A stretch of DNA of 64,000 nucleotides from Candidatus Aminicenantota bacterium. Its GTDB lineage: Bacteria > Acidobacteriota > Aminicenantia > Aminicenantales > UBA8522. The notes below the pieces were generated by a model that did not search any database, was not told the DNA's origin, and saw only the letters and a list, made by a program, of their open reading frames with translations. Below, in pieces: positions 24,818 through 33,754 of the stretch. A program made the position numbers and the translations under genes. Numbering within the stretch: position 1 is the first letter of the stretch; each line of letters opens with the position of its first letter. The stretch spans positions 1 to 64,000 of the forward strand of contig JAFNEO010000023.1 of the NCBI GenBank assembly GCA_017886205.1, read 5' to 3'.

Positions 24818-25630
24818 ATGCGCCTTCTTATCGCCGTCACGGGCACGGTCTTGATGACGCTCGTCTCCTGCGCTGTCGGACCGCCCGCCTCCACAACGCT
24901 CCCGGCCCCGCCGCGCCCGGCGGCCCGCCCCGGTCCCTGGGATACGACGTATGCTCTCTACGACCCGGCGTTCTTCGGACCGGAGCGGCCGCTGGTCGAG
25001 ATCATAGCGTCCGACAGGCTGCGCCTGCGGGACGGAAAACTCAGGGACGCGCGGCTGCTGCTCAACAAGGCCCAGCGCCGGCTCGAGCTCTGGGTCGGCC
25101 GGAGAATGATCAAGGCCTACCGAATCCAACTGGGTCAAAACCCGACCGGACCCAAGGTGCGTCAGGGAGACTCACGCACACCCGAAGGCGAGTACTTCAT
25201 CTGCGCTCACCGCCGCTCCACGTTCTACCTGGCGCTGTGGATTTCGTACCCGAACCTCGATGACGCGCGCGCAGGCCTCGAGGCGGGCCGGATCAATCAG
25301 CGGCAGCTCGAAGAGATCGCCGCGGCGCTCAAGACGGGCGAGTGCCCGCCGCAAGACACGAACCTCGGAGGTCGCCTGTTGCTGCACGGCCAGCTCCCGG
25401 CGCACACGGCCGAGCTGGCGCGAGACCATCGCAGCCGGCCCGGGGCGCTCCGTCCCGGGCTCCAGGTCGGCGATGCGGACCCGTCAGAGGTCCGCGAGTT
25501 CTATGACTGGACGGATGGCTGCGCCGCGCTCTTCAACCCCGATATCCGCGAGCTCTATGAACTCGTCCCGGACGGCGCCCCGCTGACGATTGTCGCCAAC
25601 GGCCCGGTCACTCCGCCGCTCACGCGCTAG
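24818..25630 (+). CDS. L,D-transpeptidase (YkuD)-like lipoprotein
   Basis: A lipoprotein signal (LLIAVTGTVLMTLVSC) and a proline-rich linker precede a YkuD-like domain. Residues LWVGRRMIKAYRIQLGQNPTGPKVRQGDSRTPEGEY match the family's start, GGRLLLHG supplies the conserved His, and DWTDGCAALFNPDIREL carries the catalytic Cys. The usual S/T-xGC(I/V) motif reads DGCAA here. An insert of about 30 residues separates the His and Cys segments. Such enzymes cross-link peptidoglycan or attach proteins to it. GC content and Arg/Ala/Pro use look higher than in neighbours. The start at 24818 is chosen for its signal peptide. Confidence 0.72.
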   Translation: MRLLIAVTGTVLMTLVSCAVGPPASTTLPAPPRPAARPGPWDTTYALYDPAFFGPERPLVEIIASDRLRLRDGKLRDARLLLNKAQRRLELWVGRRMIKAYRIQLGQNPTGPKVRQGDSRTPEGEYFICAHRRSTFYLALWISYPNLDDARAGLEAGRINQRQLEEIAAALKTGECPPQDTNLGGRLLLHGQLPAHTAELARDHRSRPGALRPGLQVGDADPSEVREFYDWTDGCAALFNPDIRELYELVPDGAPLTIVANGPVTPPLTR

Positions 25631-25773
25631 TCACCTCAGCTTCAGGACGACTTTTTCCACCGCCTCATCGATTGGTTTGCGAGTAGGTGATCCCCACCGT
25701 TAATAGAGTGAGAATTTGGATTCTTCCGAACTCCATCAGTAGACAGAAAGAGATGTCGGACGCGAAATGGGAC

Positions 25774-27153
25774 TTATTTCAAGAATAATTCTACGACCGG
25801 CACGGTGACGGCCGGGGGCGGGACGGGGAGGCGGAGGATAATGGCGTTGCCCTTCTCTCCCTTCCTTTCTTCCGTAAAAAACCCGATCTCGCCGGCACGG
25901 CTCTGGTCGATGAACTTGACTTCGGAGGCGTCGTTGAGGAGCTGGGCATAGGCGACATGACCGGCGAAGCCGTCGAGAAAGAGCGCGCCCATCGGCCATT
26001 CGAGGACATGAACGTACAGGCGCTTCGCCGTCGGGTTGTAGGTCAGCAGGCAGTTCTGGGGGGTTTTGAATTCGTCGGGTGCCTGGGTGCAGCCATAGAT
26101 CGAACGGCTGTGGCCCTCCATCCAGGCGCCGATCCCTTCCAGCCGTTCTTTGGCCCGTTCGTCGAAGGTGCCGCGGGCTGTCGGCCCGACGTTGAGGAGC
26201 AGGTTGCCGCCCTTGCTCACGACCTCAACCAGCATCACCACGAGTTGGCGGACGCTTTTCCACGTCGCCTCATCGCGATGGTATCCCCAGGAGCCGGAAA
26301 ACGTCTGGCAGGTCTCCCAGGGAACCCGCTTGCCGTCCACCTTCAGCCATTCCTGGGGCATGAACTGCTCGGGCGTCCTGTAGTCCCAGCCGCCCGGGAC
26401 GTCGAGGAGGTCGAGGCGGTCGTCGACGATGATCTGAGGCTGGAGCTCACGGATCATTTTGAGCAGCTTTTCCGACTGCCAGTCATTCCGGCCCTTGCCG
26501 TTTTCCCCGGGAAAGGAGAAATCCATGAACAGGCAGTCGATCGGCCCGTATTCCGTCAGAAGCTCGCGGACCTGGTTGTGCAGGTATTCGGCGTACTTGC
26601 GGACGTCGCGGTTGGCCGCCGTCTTTCGGAATTCCAGGTTGTTGAACATCGGGTGTTTCTTGTCGACCGGATACTCGGGGTGATGCCAGTCGATGAGCGA
26701 ATGATAGAACCCGACGCGGAGGCCTTCCGCCCGGAACGCCTCGACCATCGGCTTGATGAGGTCTTTGCCGTACGGTGTCTTGGTTGCTTTGTAGTCGCCA
26801 TATTTCGAATCCCAGAGACAGAATCCCTCGTGGTGCTTGGTGGTGACGACGAAGTATTTCATCCCGGCGGCTTTGGCCAGACGCGCCCATTCCTTGGGGT
26901 TGTAGAGGTCGGGGTTGAAATGGTCGAAATATTGTTGGTAATCCTCCTCGGTGATCGCCTCGTACTGCTTGACCCATTCGTGCCGGGCCGGCAGGGCATA
27001 GAGGCCCCAGTGGATGAACATACCGAACCGGGCTTCAGTCCACCACTTCATCCGGGCCTCGCGCTGGGCCTCGGTTTCCTGATTAGGGATCGCCATGGCC
27101 GGCAGGGCGAGCGAAAAGATGAGCAATAAAAGGAAGACGGAAGTTATTCTCAT
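25774..27153 (-). CDS. GH29 alpha-L-fucosidase (A-type-like)
   Basis: A signal peptide (SVFLLLLIFSLALPAMA) precedes a GH29 barrel. Characteristic stretches are RFGMFIHWGLYALPARHEW, YFVVTTKHHEGFCLWDSKY, and DCLFMDFSFPG, where the nucleophile Asp is expected. GGNLLLNVGPTARGTFDE follows near the barrel's end. At 459 residues it fits the family. It likely removes alpha-L-fucose from glycans in the periplasm or outside. An AAAGGAG Shine-Dalgarno precedes 27153; longer in-frame extensions lack a signal. It is the last gene of a minus-strand glycan-use run. Confidence 0.88.
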   Translation of the reverse strand: MRITSVFLLLLIFSLALPAMAIPNQETEAQREARMKWWTEARFGMFIHWGLYALPARHEWVKQYEAITEEDYQQYFDHFNPDLYNPKEWARLAKAAGMKYFVVTTKHHEGFCLWDSKYGDYKATKTPYGKDLIKPMVEAFRAEGLRVGFYHSLIDWHHPEYPVDKKHPMFNNLEFRKTAANRDVRKYAEYLHNQVRELLTEYGPIDCLFMDFSFPGENGKGRNDWQSEKLLKMIRELQPQIIVDDRLDLLDVPGGWDYRTPEQFMPQEWLKVDGKRVPWETCQTFSGSWGYHRDEATWKSVRQLVVMLVEVVSKGGNLLLNVGPTARGTFDERAKERLEGIGAWMEGHSRSIYGCTQAPDEFKTPQNCLLTYNPTAKRLYVHVLEWPMGALFLDGFAGHVAYAQLLNDASEVKFIDQSRAGEIGFFTEERKGEKGNAIILRLPVPPPAVTVPVVELFLK

Positions 27154-27265
27154 CGACGGACTCCTTTCCGGGGGTCTTTTGGGATGCGATGACATCAGAG
27201 TAGGCTTATAGCATAGGCTTGCGGAGCTGTCAAAAAAGGCTCCCAGAGGAAATCGAGCGGCGGGT

Positions 27266-28828
27266 TTACGAGGCGAGCTTGAACAGGCCAAAGGCGGAAA
27301 GCGTCGGGCTCGTGCGGCATTTGATGATGGTCAGACGCACTTTATCAGTAGTCGTTTCCGGGAATCGCAGCAGGCGTTTATAGCCGATGGTCGTCCCTTG
27401 GACGAACAAAACCCAGCCCTTCCCGTTCCAGGATTCCAGGGAAAATTCCTCCACCCGCTGGCCGACGCAGATGTTCTCCTGGAGCATGGCCAGATCAAAG
27501 GTCTGTTTTTCAGGCAGCGCGAACTCCAGGACGGCCGACTCGACGCCCCCGGCTGTCGTCCAGTACGTTCCCTTGTCCTCGTCCAGTATGGATCGGGCTG
27601 GGTGGTCTTCATTTTCGTTTGAGGCCTCGACCCTTGCTCCCGACACAAGGTTCGTTTGGAATGTCGTGTCCAGGATACGGCGCATGTCCATCAGGCTCTT
27701 GATATCGTTCTCGTGGATGTGGCCCCGCTTGTCCGGAGGGACGTTGAGGAGCAGCACTCCGTTGCGGCCGACCGAGCTGAAGTAGATGTCCATAAGTTTC
27801 TCGGGCGTCTTGACTTCCTCGTCCTGGCTGGCGTGATAAAACCAGCCCGGCCGGATGGAGACATCCGTTTCCGCCGGGTACCAGGCGAGGGCGCGGGCGC
27901 CCGCGATCTTCCCGCGACTTCCCAAGTCGTCCGCGGTCATATCCCCCGGGATGAAAAGGTCATCGAGCGAAGGCGCCGGTTTAATCATAGGTTCTCTGAT
28001 CTCCATAGGGACGACGCTCCACTCCGTTTCTCTTCCGTATCCCGTTTCCGTCCCCACCCAGCGGAGGTCGGGCCCCATCCCGAAGATTACCGCCTTGGGT
28101 TGACACTCCCGGACAACGCGGTAATAGGACGGCCAGTCGTATTCCTGCCGCTTTCCGTTCGGACCCTCTCCGCATGCTCCGTCGAACCAGACCTCGCCCA
28201 CCTCTCCGTAGTTTGTCAGGAGTTCGCGAAGCTGACTGCGGAAATGCTCGTTGTAGGCGGGCGAGTCGCCATAGGTCGGCTCGTGCCGGTCCCAGGGAGA
28301 AAGGTAGATGCCAAACTTGAGTCCCGCTTCCCGGCACGCCTCCGCCACTTCCCTGACCACATCGCCCTTCCCCTGGCGCCAGGGGCTGCTCCTGACTGAA
28401 TGCTCTGTGCATTGGCTCGGCCAGAGGCAGAATCCATCGTGATGCTTAGCCGTGACGATGAGCATCTTCAGGCCGGCCTCCTTGAGCACTCGAGCCCACT
28501 GGCGGGCGTCGAAATCGGTCGGGTTGAAGAGAGACGGGCTCTCCGTTCCCTCGCCCCATTCCCGGTCCGTAAATGTGTTCATGCCGAAATGAACGAAGGC
28601 GATGAACTCCATCTCCTGCCAGGCGAGTTGATTGGGCGAGGGAATGATGTGGGCCGCGGTATAAACGATTTTCTCGGCGGGCACTCCCGACGGAATCAGG
28701 ACGAAGTTGGACTCCTGAGCCGGTGTGATCGCCTCGCCTGAGGAGGACCGGCTTCTACAGCAAGACAGATACAGTGAGGCCGTGAACCCGATAACAAGGA
28801 CCGCTCCCAGGCTCTTTCTTCTGAACAT
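27266..28828 (-). CDS. GH29 alpha-L-fucosidase (B-type-like) with C-terminal F5/8-like domain
   Basis: A lipoprotein-type signal ends at YLSCC, so the enzyme is probably membrane-anchored. The GH29 barrel is shown by EFIAFVHFGMNTFTDREWG, MLIVTAKHHDGFCLWPS, KFGIYLSPWDRHEPTYG and the nucleophile region EVWFDGACGEG. GVLLLNVPPDKRG closes the barrel. The last 130 residues (RSILDEDKGTYWTTAGG, then LEFALPEKQTFDLAMLQEN) form a discoidin-like carbohydrate-binding module. Two different GH29 types side by side suggest that more than one fucosyl linkage is attacked. The gene lies 112 bases upstream of the other fucosidase and 97 bases downstream of GH38. Confidence 0.88.
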   Translation of the reverse strand: MFRRKSLGAVLVIGFTASLYLSCCRSRSSSGEAITPAQESNFVLIPSGVPAEKIVYTAAHIIPSPNQLAWQEMEFIAFVHFGMNTFTDREWGEGTESPSLFNPTDFDARQWARVLKEAGLKMLIVTAKHHDGFCLWPSQCTEHSVRSSPWRQGKGDVVREVAEACREAGLKFGIYLSPWDRHEPTYGDSPAYNEHFRSQLRELLTNYGEVGEVWFDGACGEGPNGKRQEYDWPSYYRVVRECQPKAVIFGMGPDLRWVGTETGYGRETEWSVVPMEIREPMIKPAPSLDDLFIPGDMTADDLGSRGKIAGARALAWYPAETDVSIRPGWFYHASQDEEVKTPEKLMDIYFSSVGRNGVLLLNVPPDKRGHIHENDIKSLMDMRRILDTTFQTNLVSGARVEASNENEDHPARSILDEDKGTYWTTAGGVESAVLEFALPEKQTFDLAMLQENICVGQRVEEFSLESWNGKGWVLFVQGTTIGYKRLLRFPETTTDKVRLTIIKCRTSPTLSAFGLFKLAS

Positions 28829-28925
28829 TTCTTCTCCCTTTCCCCACAGATTTCCGGTCGTCCCGGCCTTTTAAATTATCCAGGCTTCTTCCGCGTGGGC
28901 CCGCCGGCGCCTTTAGGAACGCCCC

Positions 28926-31589
28926 TCACCGTTTCGGCCAGAGTTTGAGGGTCTCGATGGCGTGGTGCCCGAGCCTGACCTTCACGCTTTTCGTGCGGCA
29001 GGGGAGGGGCTTTCCTTCCTCCTCGATGATGTTGACGTTCTCGACGCCGGCCAGCGTGAAGGCCGAGGTCAAGTCAACTTCGGCATCTTTTCCTTCGATA
29101 TTATAGAGGCGGACGATGACCGAATCGTCATCATCGCACTTCTTGATCGTGCTTACCAAGACATTTGGGGCGGATATACCGAAAAAGCTCTTCTCTTCCG
29201 GAAGGTCGGCGCCATTCGCCGGCCGCGCGCCCAGCACCGGAAAAAGCGGCGTGTTGGCCTGAATACCCGACTTGGTGCCGTTCGTCCAGCCGGGAGCGTG
29301 CGAAGTGAGGGAGAAACGGTAGTGATGGTCGCCCTCCTGGAGATACCAGTTCCCCTCGCCATGACAACTCCGCCGTGACGCCAGCAGGACGGCCTGAAGG
29401 ACGGGATATGGCGCCGGATTAGGAGTCGGGTCTTGATAGTCGTTGACGGCCACACTCGTGCTCATGGTCAGTCCAAACTCCTTCCCGCTGACGCCCAGGA
29501 AATTCTGGACCTCGCGCGGCCGGATCTCCGAGCATGGCTCGTCGTAATTCAGGTTGCCGTAAGCCGGACCTCCAGTGCCGGGGATCTCGCTCCGGCCGAC
29601 CTCGACGACTCCCATGGGCACTTCGTAAGCCACCTGACCGCTCTCCGCGTTAACCGGCAAGGCCAGTCGGAACTCCCTGTAGGGAGCCCCGTCCCAATCC
29701 AGGATGGAGACCTCGCAGTCGATCCTCTTGATTTGATTAGAGATGATGATCTTTTCCACGACCGTGCAGTTCGAGAGCTTCTCCTGGAAACGGAATACGG
29801 CCTTAAGAGGTCCGGATTCGAGCGCATCGTGTTGCCAGGAGGCGCCGTGGCGGCTCAGTTGGTCAAACCCCTCCATGGTCGGCTGCTGGACCCGGCTGAA
29901 TTCTCCGGCCCCGTTTCCCAACGATTGCATGGTGAAAACCTCAAGTCCCAGAAACTTCCCGGTGTTCAGGAGGTCGGCCTTGATCTCCTTGTCGTAGATA
30001 CGGCGCAGGCCGCCGGGTGCGAATTCGACCTCGTAGAAATCGTTCTCGTAAACACTGGCCGTCGGAGAGGAACGGGAGAGAGAAGCGACGCCGGTTTCGC
30101 TCTTTGATAGGTAGAAAGTCTTGTATCCCAGGCCCGGCACGTTGGCAGCGATGAACTCGAGGCGGGTCGCATCCTCGTCCCGCAGAGAGAGCGGTGGCAG
30201 GACCTGCGACGGCACAAGTTTACCCTGGGCATCCTGGACCTGCCAGTCCCGGCGCGAGGAGGCGATCGTGATGACCACCGGGTCGGACCGTTGCCAGGAA
30301 AGGCCGTTGAAGACGATGACCGGAGTCCCCTTGGAAGCCGATGTCTCTACCCGGCCTGCAATCCTCAGGAGAGCGCCTTCGAGCATGTCTTTTCCCCGGT
30401 CCCGGGCGAACTCGTATTTTTTCCGGAACAGCCGGTCGGTGATCTGGCCCTCTTTGCCGCCCCAGCCGTGGTCGGGATAGATAGCCGCCTTCCAGGCTTC
30501 TCCCATCTCCCGGGCGGGATAATGCGCGAAAGTTCCCTCGAGGAGTGAGGCTGCAGTGTTGAAGACTTCAGCCGCCGGAAGCACCATCCCGGCTTCCCGC
30601 TGAGCGGAGATGGCCCAGTGGTGGGTCGGCCCGTGGATGTAGAGCCAGAGGTTCGGCCGTTCACCCAAGACGGGGTTAAGACTCGGATTGGCCTTGGCCA
30701 GGGAGTCGAAAATATGAGCGGCCGAGGAATACCGCATCCTTGATTGCGGAGAACTGTCCTTCGCGGTATGGCGGCTGTTCCAGAGTTGGATCAGCGGGCC
30801 GAAATCAGTCGGCTGGGAGAAGTCCACAGAGTGAAGAAGAGGGAATTCAGGTGGGATCCCATGCTCTTGATAATAAGGTCCCCAGGCGGCCAGTTTGTCC
30901 TCCAGAAGCTTGGCGCCCTCCTCAGGCGGTGCGCCCAGGATGCCTGAGGCGTTGGTATAGTGGCCCGGCGTATAGGCGAGCACCGAGGAACCGTCAGGGC
31001 TCTGCCAACGGTAAAATCCTTCATGGTAGCGGCTGATGACTATGTAGGGAATGCCGGCCTTGTTCAGGATCTGTTGCATCTGGAGGGACCGCCCCGGCAC
31101 GTCGGGGTTGAAATAGACCCGGGCGTCGCAGCCCGGGAAGTTCTTCTTCAGCCATTTCCGGCCGAAGTAGGTCTCGCGGACGAGCTGTTCACCGCTGAGC
31201 AGGGACTCATAGGGCTGGTTGAAGGTCGCTCCCCATTCCATCCGTCCTTCGCGGCTGAACCGGAGGATCTCGTCGCGGCGCTCGGGGTGCCTTTCGATGT
31301 ACTCCATGAGGTTGAGCATATTCTCCATGACAAAGCAATAGTCGGGGTTTTGCGCCATCATGGCGAGCGCCGGCGTGATGCAATGGGTATCACGGTACTC
31401 CATACAGGCTTCGGGGCTATTCATCCAGGCGATGTCCTGGTGGCTCGAGGAGAGGAGGTGGAGCGTCCAGCCTGTCAACGGCTCGAGCTTCAAGTCGGGC
31501 GGCTTGGCCTTCTGCCTTTCGCCGGATATGGCGAGCGACGCGCCCAGAAGGGTCAAGCTGAGCGCCGGTGCCAGCAGTCCTTTCAACAT
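28926..31589 (-). CDS. GH38 alpha-mannosidase-like enzyme
   Basis: After an export signal (LLAPALSLTLLGASLA), the N-terminal domain carries the zinc-site His and Asp in LLSSSHQDIAWMNSPE and the candidate nucleophile Asp in YFNPDVPGRSLQMQQIL. HSVDFSQPTDFGPLIQLW and the family's middle and C-terminal beta domains follow; total length is 887 residues. GH38 enzymes hydrolyse alpha-mannosides. The nucleophile region differs from the common WxxDxFG form, so another sugar is possible. The start at 31589 has AAGGAGGAAAAGCC upstream. It is flanked by a sugar-binding lipoprotein and two fucosidases, which points to use of fucosylated, mannose-containing glycans. Confidence 0.82.
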   Translation of the reverse strand: MLKGLLAPALSLTLLGASLAISGERQKAKPPDLKLEPLTGWTLHLLSSSHQDIAWMNSPEACMEYRDTHCITPALAMMAQNPDYCFVMENMLNLMEYIERHPERRDEILRFSREGRMEWGATFNQPYESLLSGEQLVRETYFGRKWLKKNFPGCDARVYFNPDVPGRSLQMQQILNKAGIPYIVISRYHEGFYRWQSPDGSSVLAYTPGHYTNASGILGAPPEEGAKLLEDKLAAWGPYYQEHGIPPEFPLLHSVDFSQPTDFGPLIQLWNSRHTAKDSSPQSRMRYSSAAHIFDSLAKANPSLNPVLGERPNLWLYIHGPTHHWAISAQREAGMVLPAAEVFNTAASLLEGTFAHYPAREMGEAWKAAIYPDHGWGGKEGQITDRLFRKKYEFARDRGKDMLEGALLRIAGRVETSASKGTPVIVFNGLSWQRSDPVVITIASSRRDWQVQDAQGKLVPSQVLPPLSLRDEDATRLEFIAANVPGLGYKTFYLSKSETGVASLSRSSPTASVYENDFYEVEFAPGGLRRIYDKEIKADLLNTGKFLGLEVFTMQSLGNGAGEFSRVQQPTMEGFDQLSRHGASWQHDALESGPLKAVFRFQEKLSNCTVVEKIIISNQIKRIDCEVSILDWDGAPYREFRLALPVNAESGQVAYEVPMGVVEVGRSEIPGTGGPAYGNLNYDEPCSEIRPREVQNFLGVSGKEFGLTMSTSVAVNDYQDPTPNPAPYPVLQAVLLASRRSCHGEGNWYLQEGDHHYRFSLTSHAPGWTNGTKSGIQANTPLFPVLGARPANGADLPEEKSFFGISAPNVLVSTIKKCDDDDSVIVRLYNIEGKDAEVDLTSAFTLAGVENVNIIEEEGKPLPCRTKSVKVRLGHHAIETLKLWPKR

Positions 31590-31627
31590 GGCTTTTCCTC
31601 CTTGAGCCGATAAGCACGGCCAGGCGA

Positions 31628-32653
31628 TCATCTGTTCAGGATGGAGAGATCCGGGATGAGAAGCCGCCGGATCTCAGGCTGGTTCATGTTCTCTGGAGTC
31701 GCCAGGAACACACCCGTATCGATGCGGGTCTCGTAAGGCTCGCCCCGCAGGCGGGCGACCGCCGTCCTGATGCTGTCATAGCCCATCCGGACCGGGTCCT
31801 GGAGGACAAGCCCCATGAGTTCATTTTTCTCCAACGCCTCGATGAGCTTCTTCGAGGAGTCGAAACCGACGTGGATCACTTTCCCGGCGAGCCCGTGGTC
31901 CTGGAGGGCGCGCAGGCAGCCGAAGGTGGTCGATTCGTTGGGTGTGAAGATGGCCTCGACGTCATGGAAGCGCGCCAGGAGGTTTTCGGTCGTCTGGTAG
32001 GCGGTCTCCGTTGTGATCCCGGCATACTGGTTGTCGGAGAGGATGCTGATCCCGGGGAATCTCGAGCGGATGGTCTGCAGGAATCCCTCCTCCCGCTGCC
32101 GGTTGCCCTCGACACCCTCGATGATCCGGATGAGGATCAGCTTTCCCTTGCCTCCCATGAGCGTGCCGATGCGCTCGGCGGCGAGGACTCCGCCCTTCCA
32201 GTTGTCCGTCGAGACATAGGCGATAAAGTCATCGCCCTTCAGGGCGGTGTTGAAGATGACCGTCGGGATGCCGCGGGCTCTGGCCTCAGCGACGGGGGGC
32301 ATCAGCGCTCGGTCGTCGAGCGGCGTCAGGATGAGCGCGTCAACTCCTGAGTCCATCATCGTCTCGACGATCTGGATCTGTTCGTTGCGGTCGTCCTCTT
32401 TGAGCGGCCCCTTCCAAATAATCTCCACCCCGAGTTCATCCGCCGCCTTCTTCGCTCCGGCGTGGATGGCCTTCCAGAACTCGTGGGTAGTCCCCATGGG
32501 GATGACGGCCAGCCGGAGCGTCTTTGAGCCGCTCTCTTTTCTTCCCTCTTGAGTTTTGCAGCCCATAAGGAAGCTCAGTGCTGCCAGGGTGAATAGAGAC
32601 AGGGCCAGGCCGATCCCTTTTTTAGAGCCGTTCATGATGAGGGTTTTCAACAT
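31628..32653 (-). CDS. Sugar ABC transporter substrate-binding lipoprotein (LacI-fold)
   Basis: The lipoprotein signal ends in LSFLMGC. The mature part is a periplasmic-binding protein type 1 (Peripla_BP_4): LRLAVIPMGTTHEFWKAIHAGAKKAADELGVEIIW, VDALILTPLDDRALMP, GIPTVIFNTAL, and VEAIFTPNESTTFGCLRAL. Relatives bring ribose-, xylose- or inositol-like sugars to an ABC importer. No permease or ATPase gene is in the window, so it is an orphan or serves in sensing. It is 38 bases upstream of the GH38 gene and 65 bases downstream of the URO-D-like gene. Confidence 0.85.
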   Translation of the reverse strand: MLKTLIMNGSKKGIGLALSLFTLAALSFLMGCKTQEGRKESGSKTLRLAVIPMGTTHEFWKAIHAGAKKAADELGVEIIWKGPLKEDDRNEQIQIVETMMDSGVDALILTPLDDRALMPPVAEARARGIPTVIFNTALKGDDFIAYVSTDNWKGGVLAAERIGTLMGGKGKLILIRIIEGVEGNRQREEGFLQTIRSRFPGISILSDNQYAGITTETAYQTTENLLARFHDVEAIFTPNESTTFGCLRALQDHGLAGKVIHVGFDSSKKLIEALEKNELMGLVLQDPVRMGYDSIRTAVARLRGEPYETRIDTGVFLATPENMNQPEIRRLLIPDLSILNR

Positions 32654-32718
32654 ATCATGAAAGCTCCCGGGAATTCAAACTGCGCGGCCCGGGAAAAGAG
32701 GGCCGGCCCCATCTTCGG

Positions 32719-33738
32719 CTAGTACTGCCCGTATTCGCGGAAGGCCTGGTACATCGCCCGGATGTTCTCGAGAGGGACGTCGGGCCCGACTTCACCGCAG
32801 GCGATGAGGCCGCCCTGCGCCGTGCCGCAGGCTTCGATCGTCCGCTGGACTTCTTTCTTAACTTCGGCCGCTGAGCCGAAGGGAAGGACGCGTTGGCGGT
32901 CGATGTCCGTCCGGAAAGCCACGCGACCGCGGGCGTTGCGGACGATCCAGTCATGGCCGACGACGGCCGTCTGGACGTTGATCACATCCACACCGATCTC
33001 GATGAGGTCGCCGATGATCTCGTTTACGTACCCATCGGAGTGGAACCAGACGTCCATGCCCGCCGCATGGACCCGCTCGAACATGGCGGCGTAACGGGGC
33101 TTGAAGATCCGCCGCCAGGCCTCCGGCCGGATGAGCAGGCTGTGTTGGCCTCCCCAGTCATCGCCGAAGTGGAGGCCATCGTATTCGAGCTTGGCCCACC
33201 TGTTGATCCAGCGGAGGTTGAAGTCCAGGAGGTCGTCAACCAGCCGATAGAACGCTGGCGACTCCGCAGCCACATCCATCATGAAGCTCTCCATGCCGCG
33301 GAGCTGCTGGAGCTGCTCGAAATAGGTGAACCAGCCTCCCCGCGCGTACCAGCGCTCGTCGAAACCGCACATGTGGCCGCTGTATTGTCGCCCCGAGGGC
33401 GGTCCGGCCGGGAAATCCTCCGTCCATCGGTATTCGTCGCAGCGGCCCAGGTCCTTGATCGGCCAGTCCACGGGAATGCCGCAGATGCCCATCCACTCCA
33501 CCCGCCAGAGCGTGCCGAAGTCATCCCGGTTCAGACCTTGTTTGTATTGAGGCGGGAACTGTTCGACGGGCAGGTCGCTCATGTAATCCCAGCCGAAATC
33601 TTCCCGGAATTCCGCTAGAATCTCGGCAAGGGCTTGACCGTACTTAAGTTGAGCGGCCGGCAGCACGGCATGGGAGATCGGCACCCGCTCGGGATTCTGA
33701 AAACGGACCGCGCGGTGAACGCGTTCCCGGGAGTTCAT
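32719..33738 (-). CDS. Uroporphyrinogen decarboxylase-family protein, not HemE
   Basis: The sequence follows the URO-D/methyltransferase barrel pattern: MNSRERVHRAVRFQNPERVPI at the start, YDGLHFGDDWGGQHSLLIRPEAWRRIFKPRYAAMF in the middle, and VWFHSDGYVNEIIGDLIEIGVDVINVQTAV near the end, where the family places a His-x-Asp/Cys site. The N-terminal arginine motif of true HemE is absent. COG0407 relatives include MtaA- and CmuA-type methyltransferases, but many members in sugar loci have no assigned role. Its position within the glycosidase run suggests a part in glycan or aglycone metabolism (inference). Confidence 0.75.
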   Translation of the reverse strand: MNSRERVHRAVRFQNPERVPISHAVLPAAQLKYGQALAEILAEFREDFGWDYMSDLPVEQFPPQYKQGLNRDDFGTLWRVEWMGICGIPVDWPIKDLGRCDEYRWTEDFPAGPPSGRQYSGHMCGFDERWYARGGWFTYFEQLQQLRGMESFMMDVAAESPAFYRLVDDLLDFNLRWINRWAKLEYDGLHFGDDWGGQHSLLIRPEAWRRIFKPRYAAMFERVHAAGMDVWFHSDGYVNEIIGDLIEIGVDVINVQTAVVGHDWIVRNARGRVAFRTDIDRQRVLPFGSAAEVKKEVQRTIEACGTAQGGLIACGEVGPDVPLENIRAMYQAFREYGQY

Positions 33739-33754
33739 CTCGGGACCCTTTCCT

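Noticed and set aside
25957-27129. Plus-strand open frame of 390 codons opposite the first GH29 gene
   Set aside because: Antisense to the fucosidase, with repetitive hydrophobic/acidic pattern and no family match.
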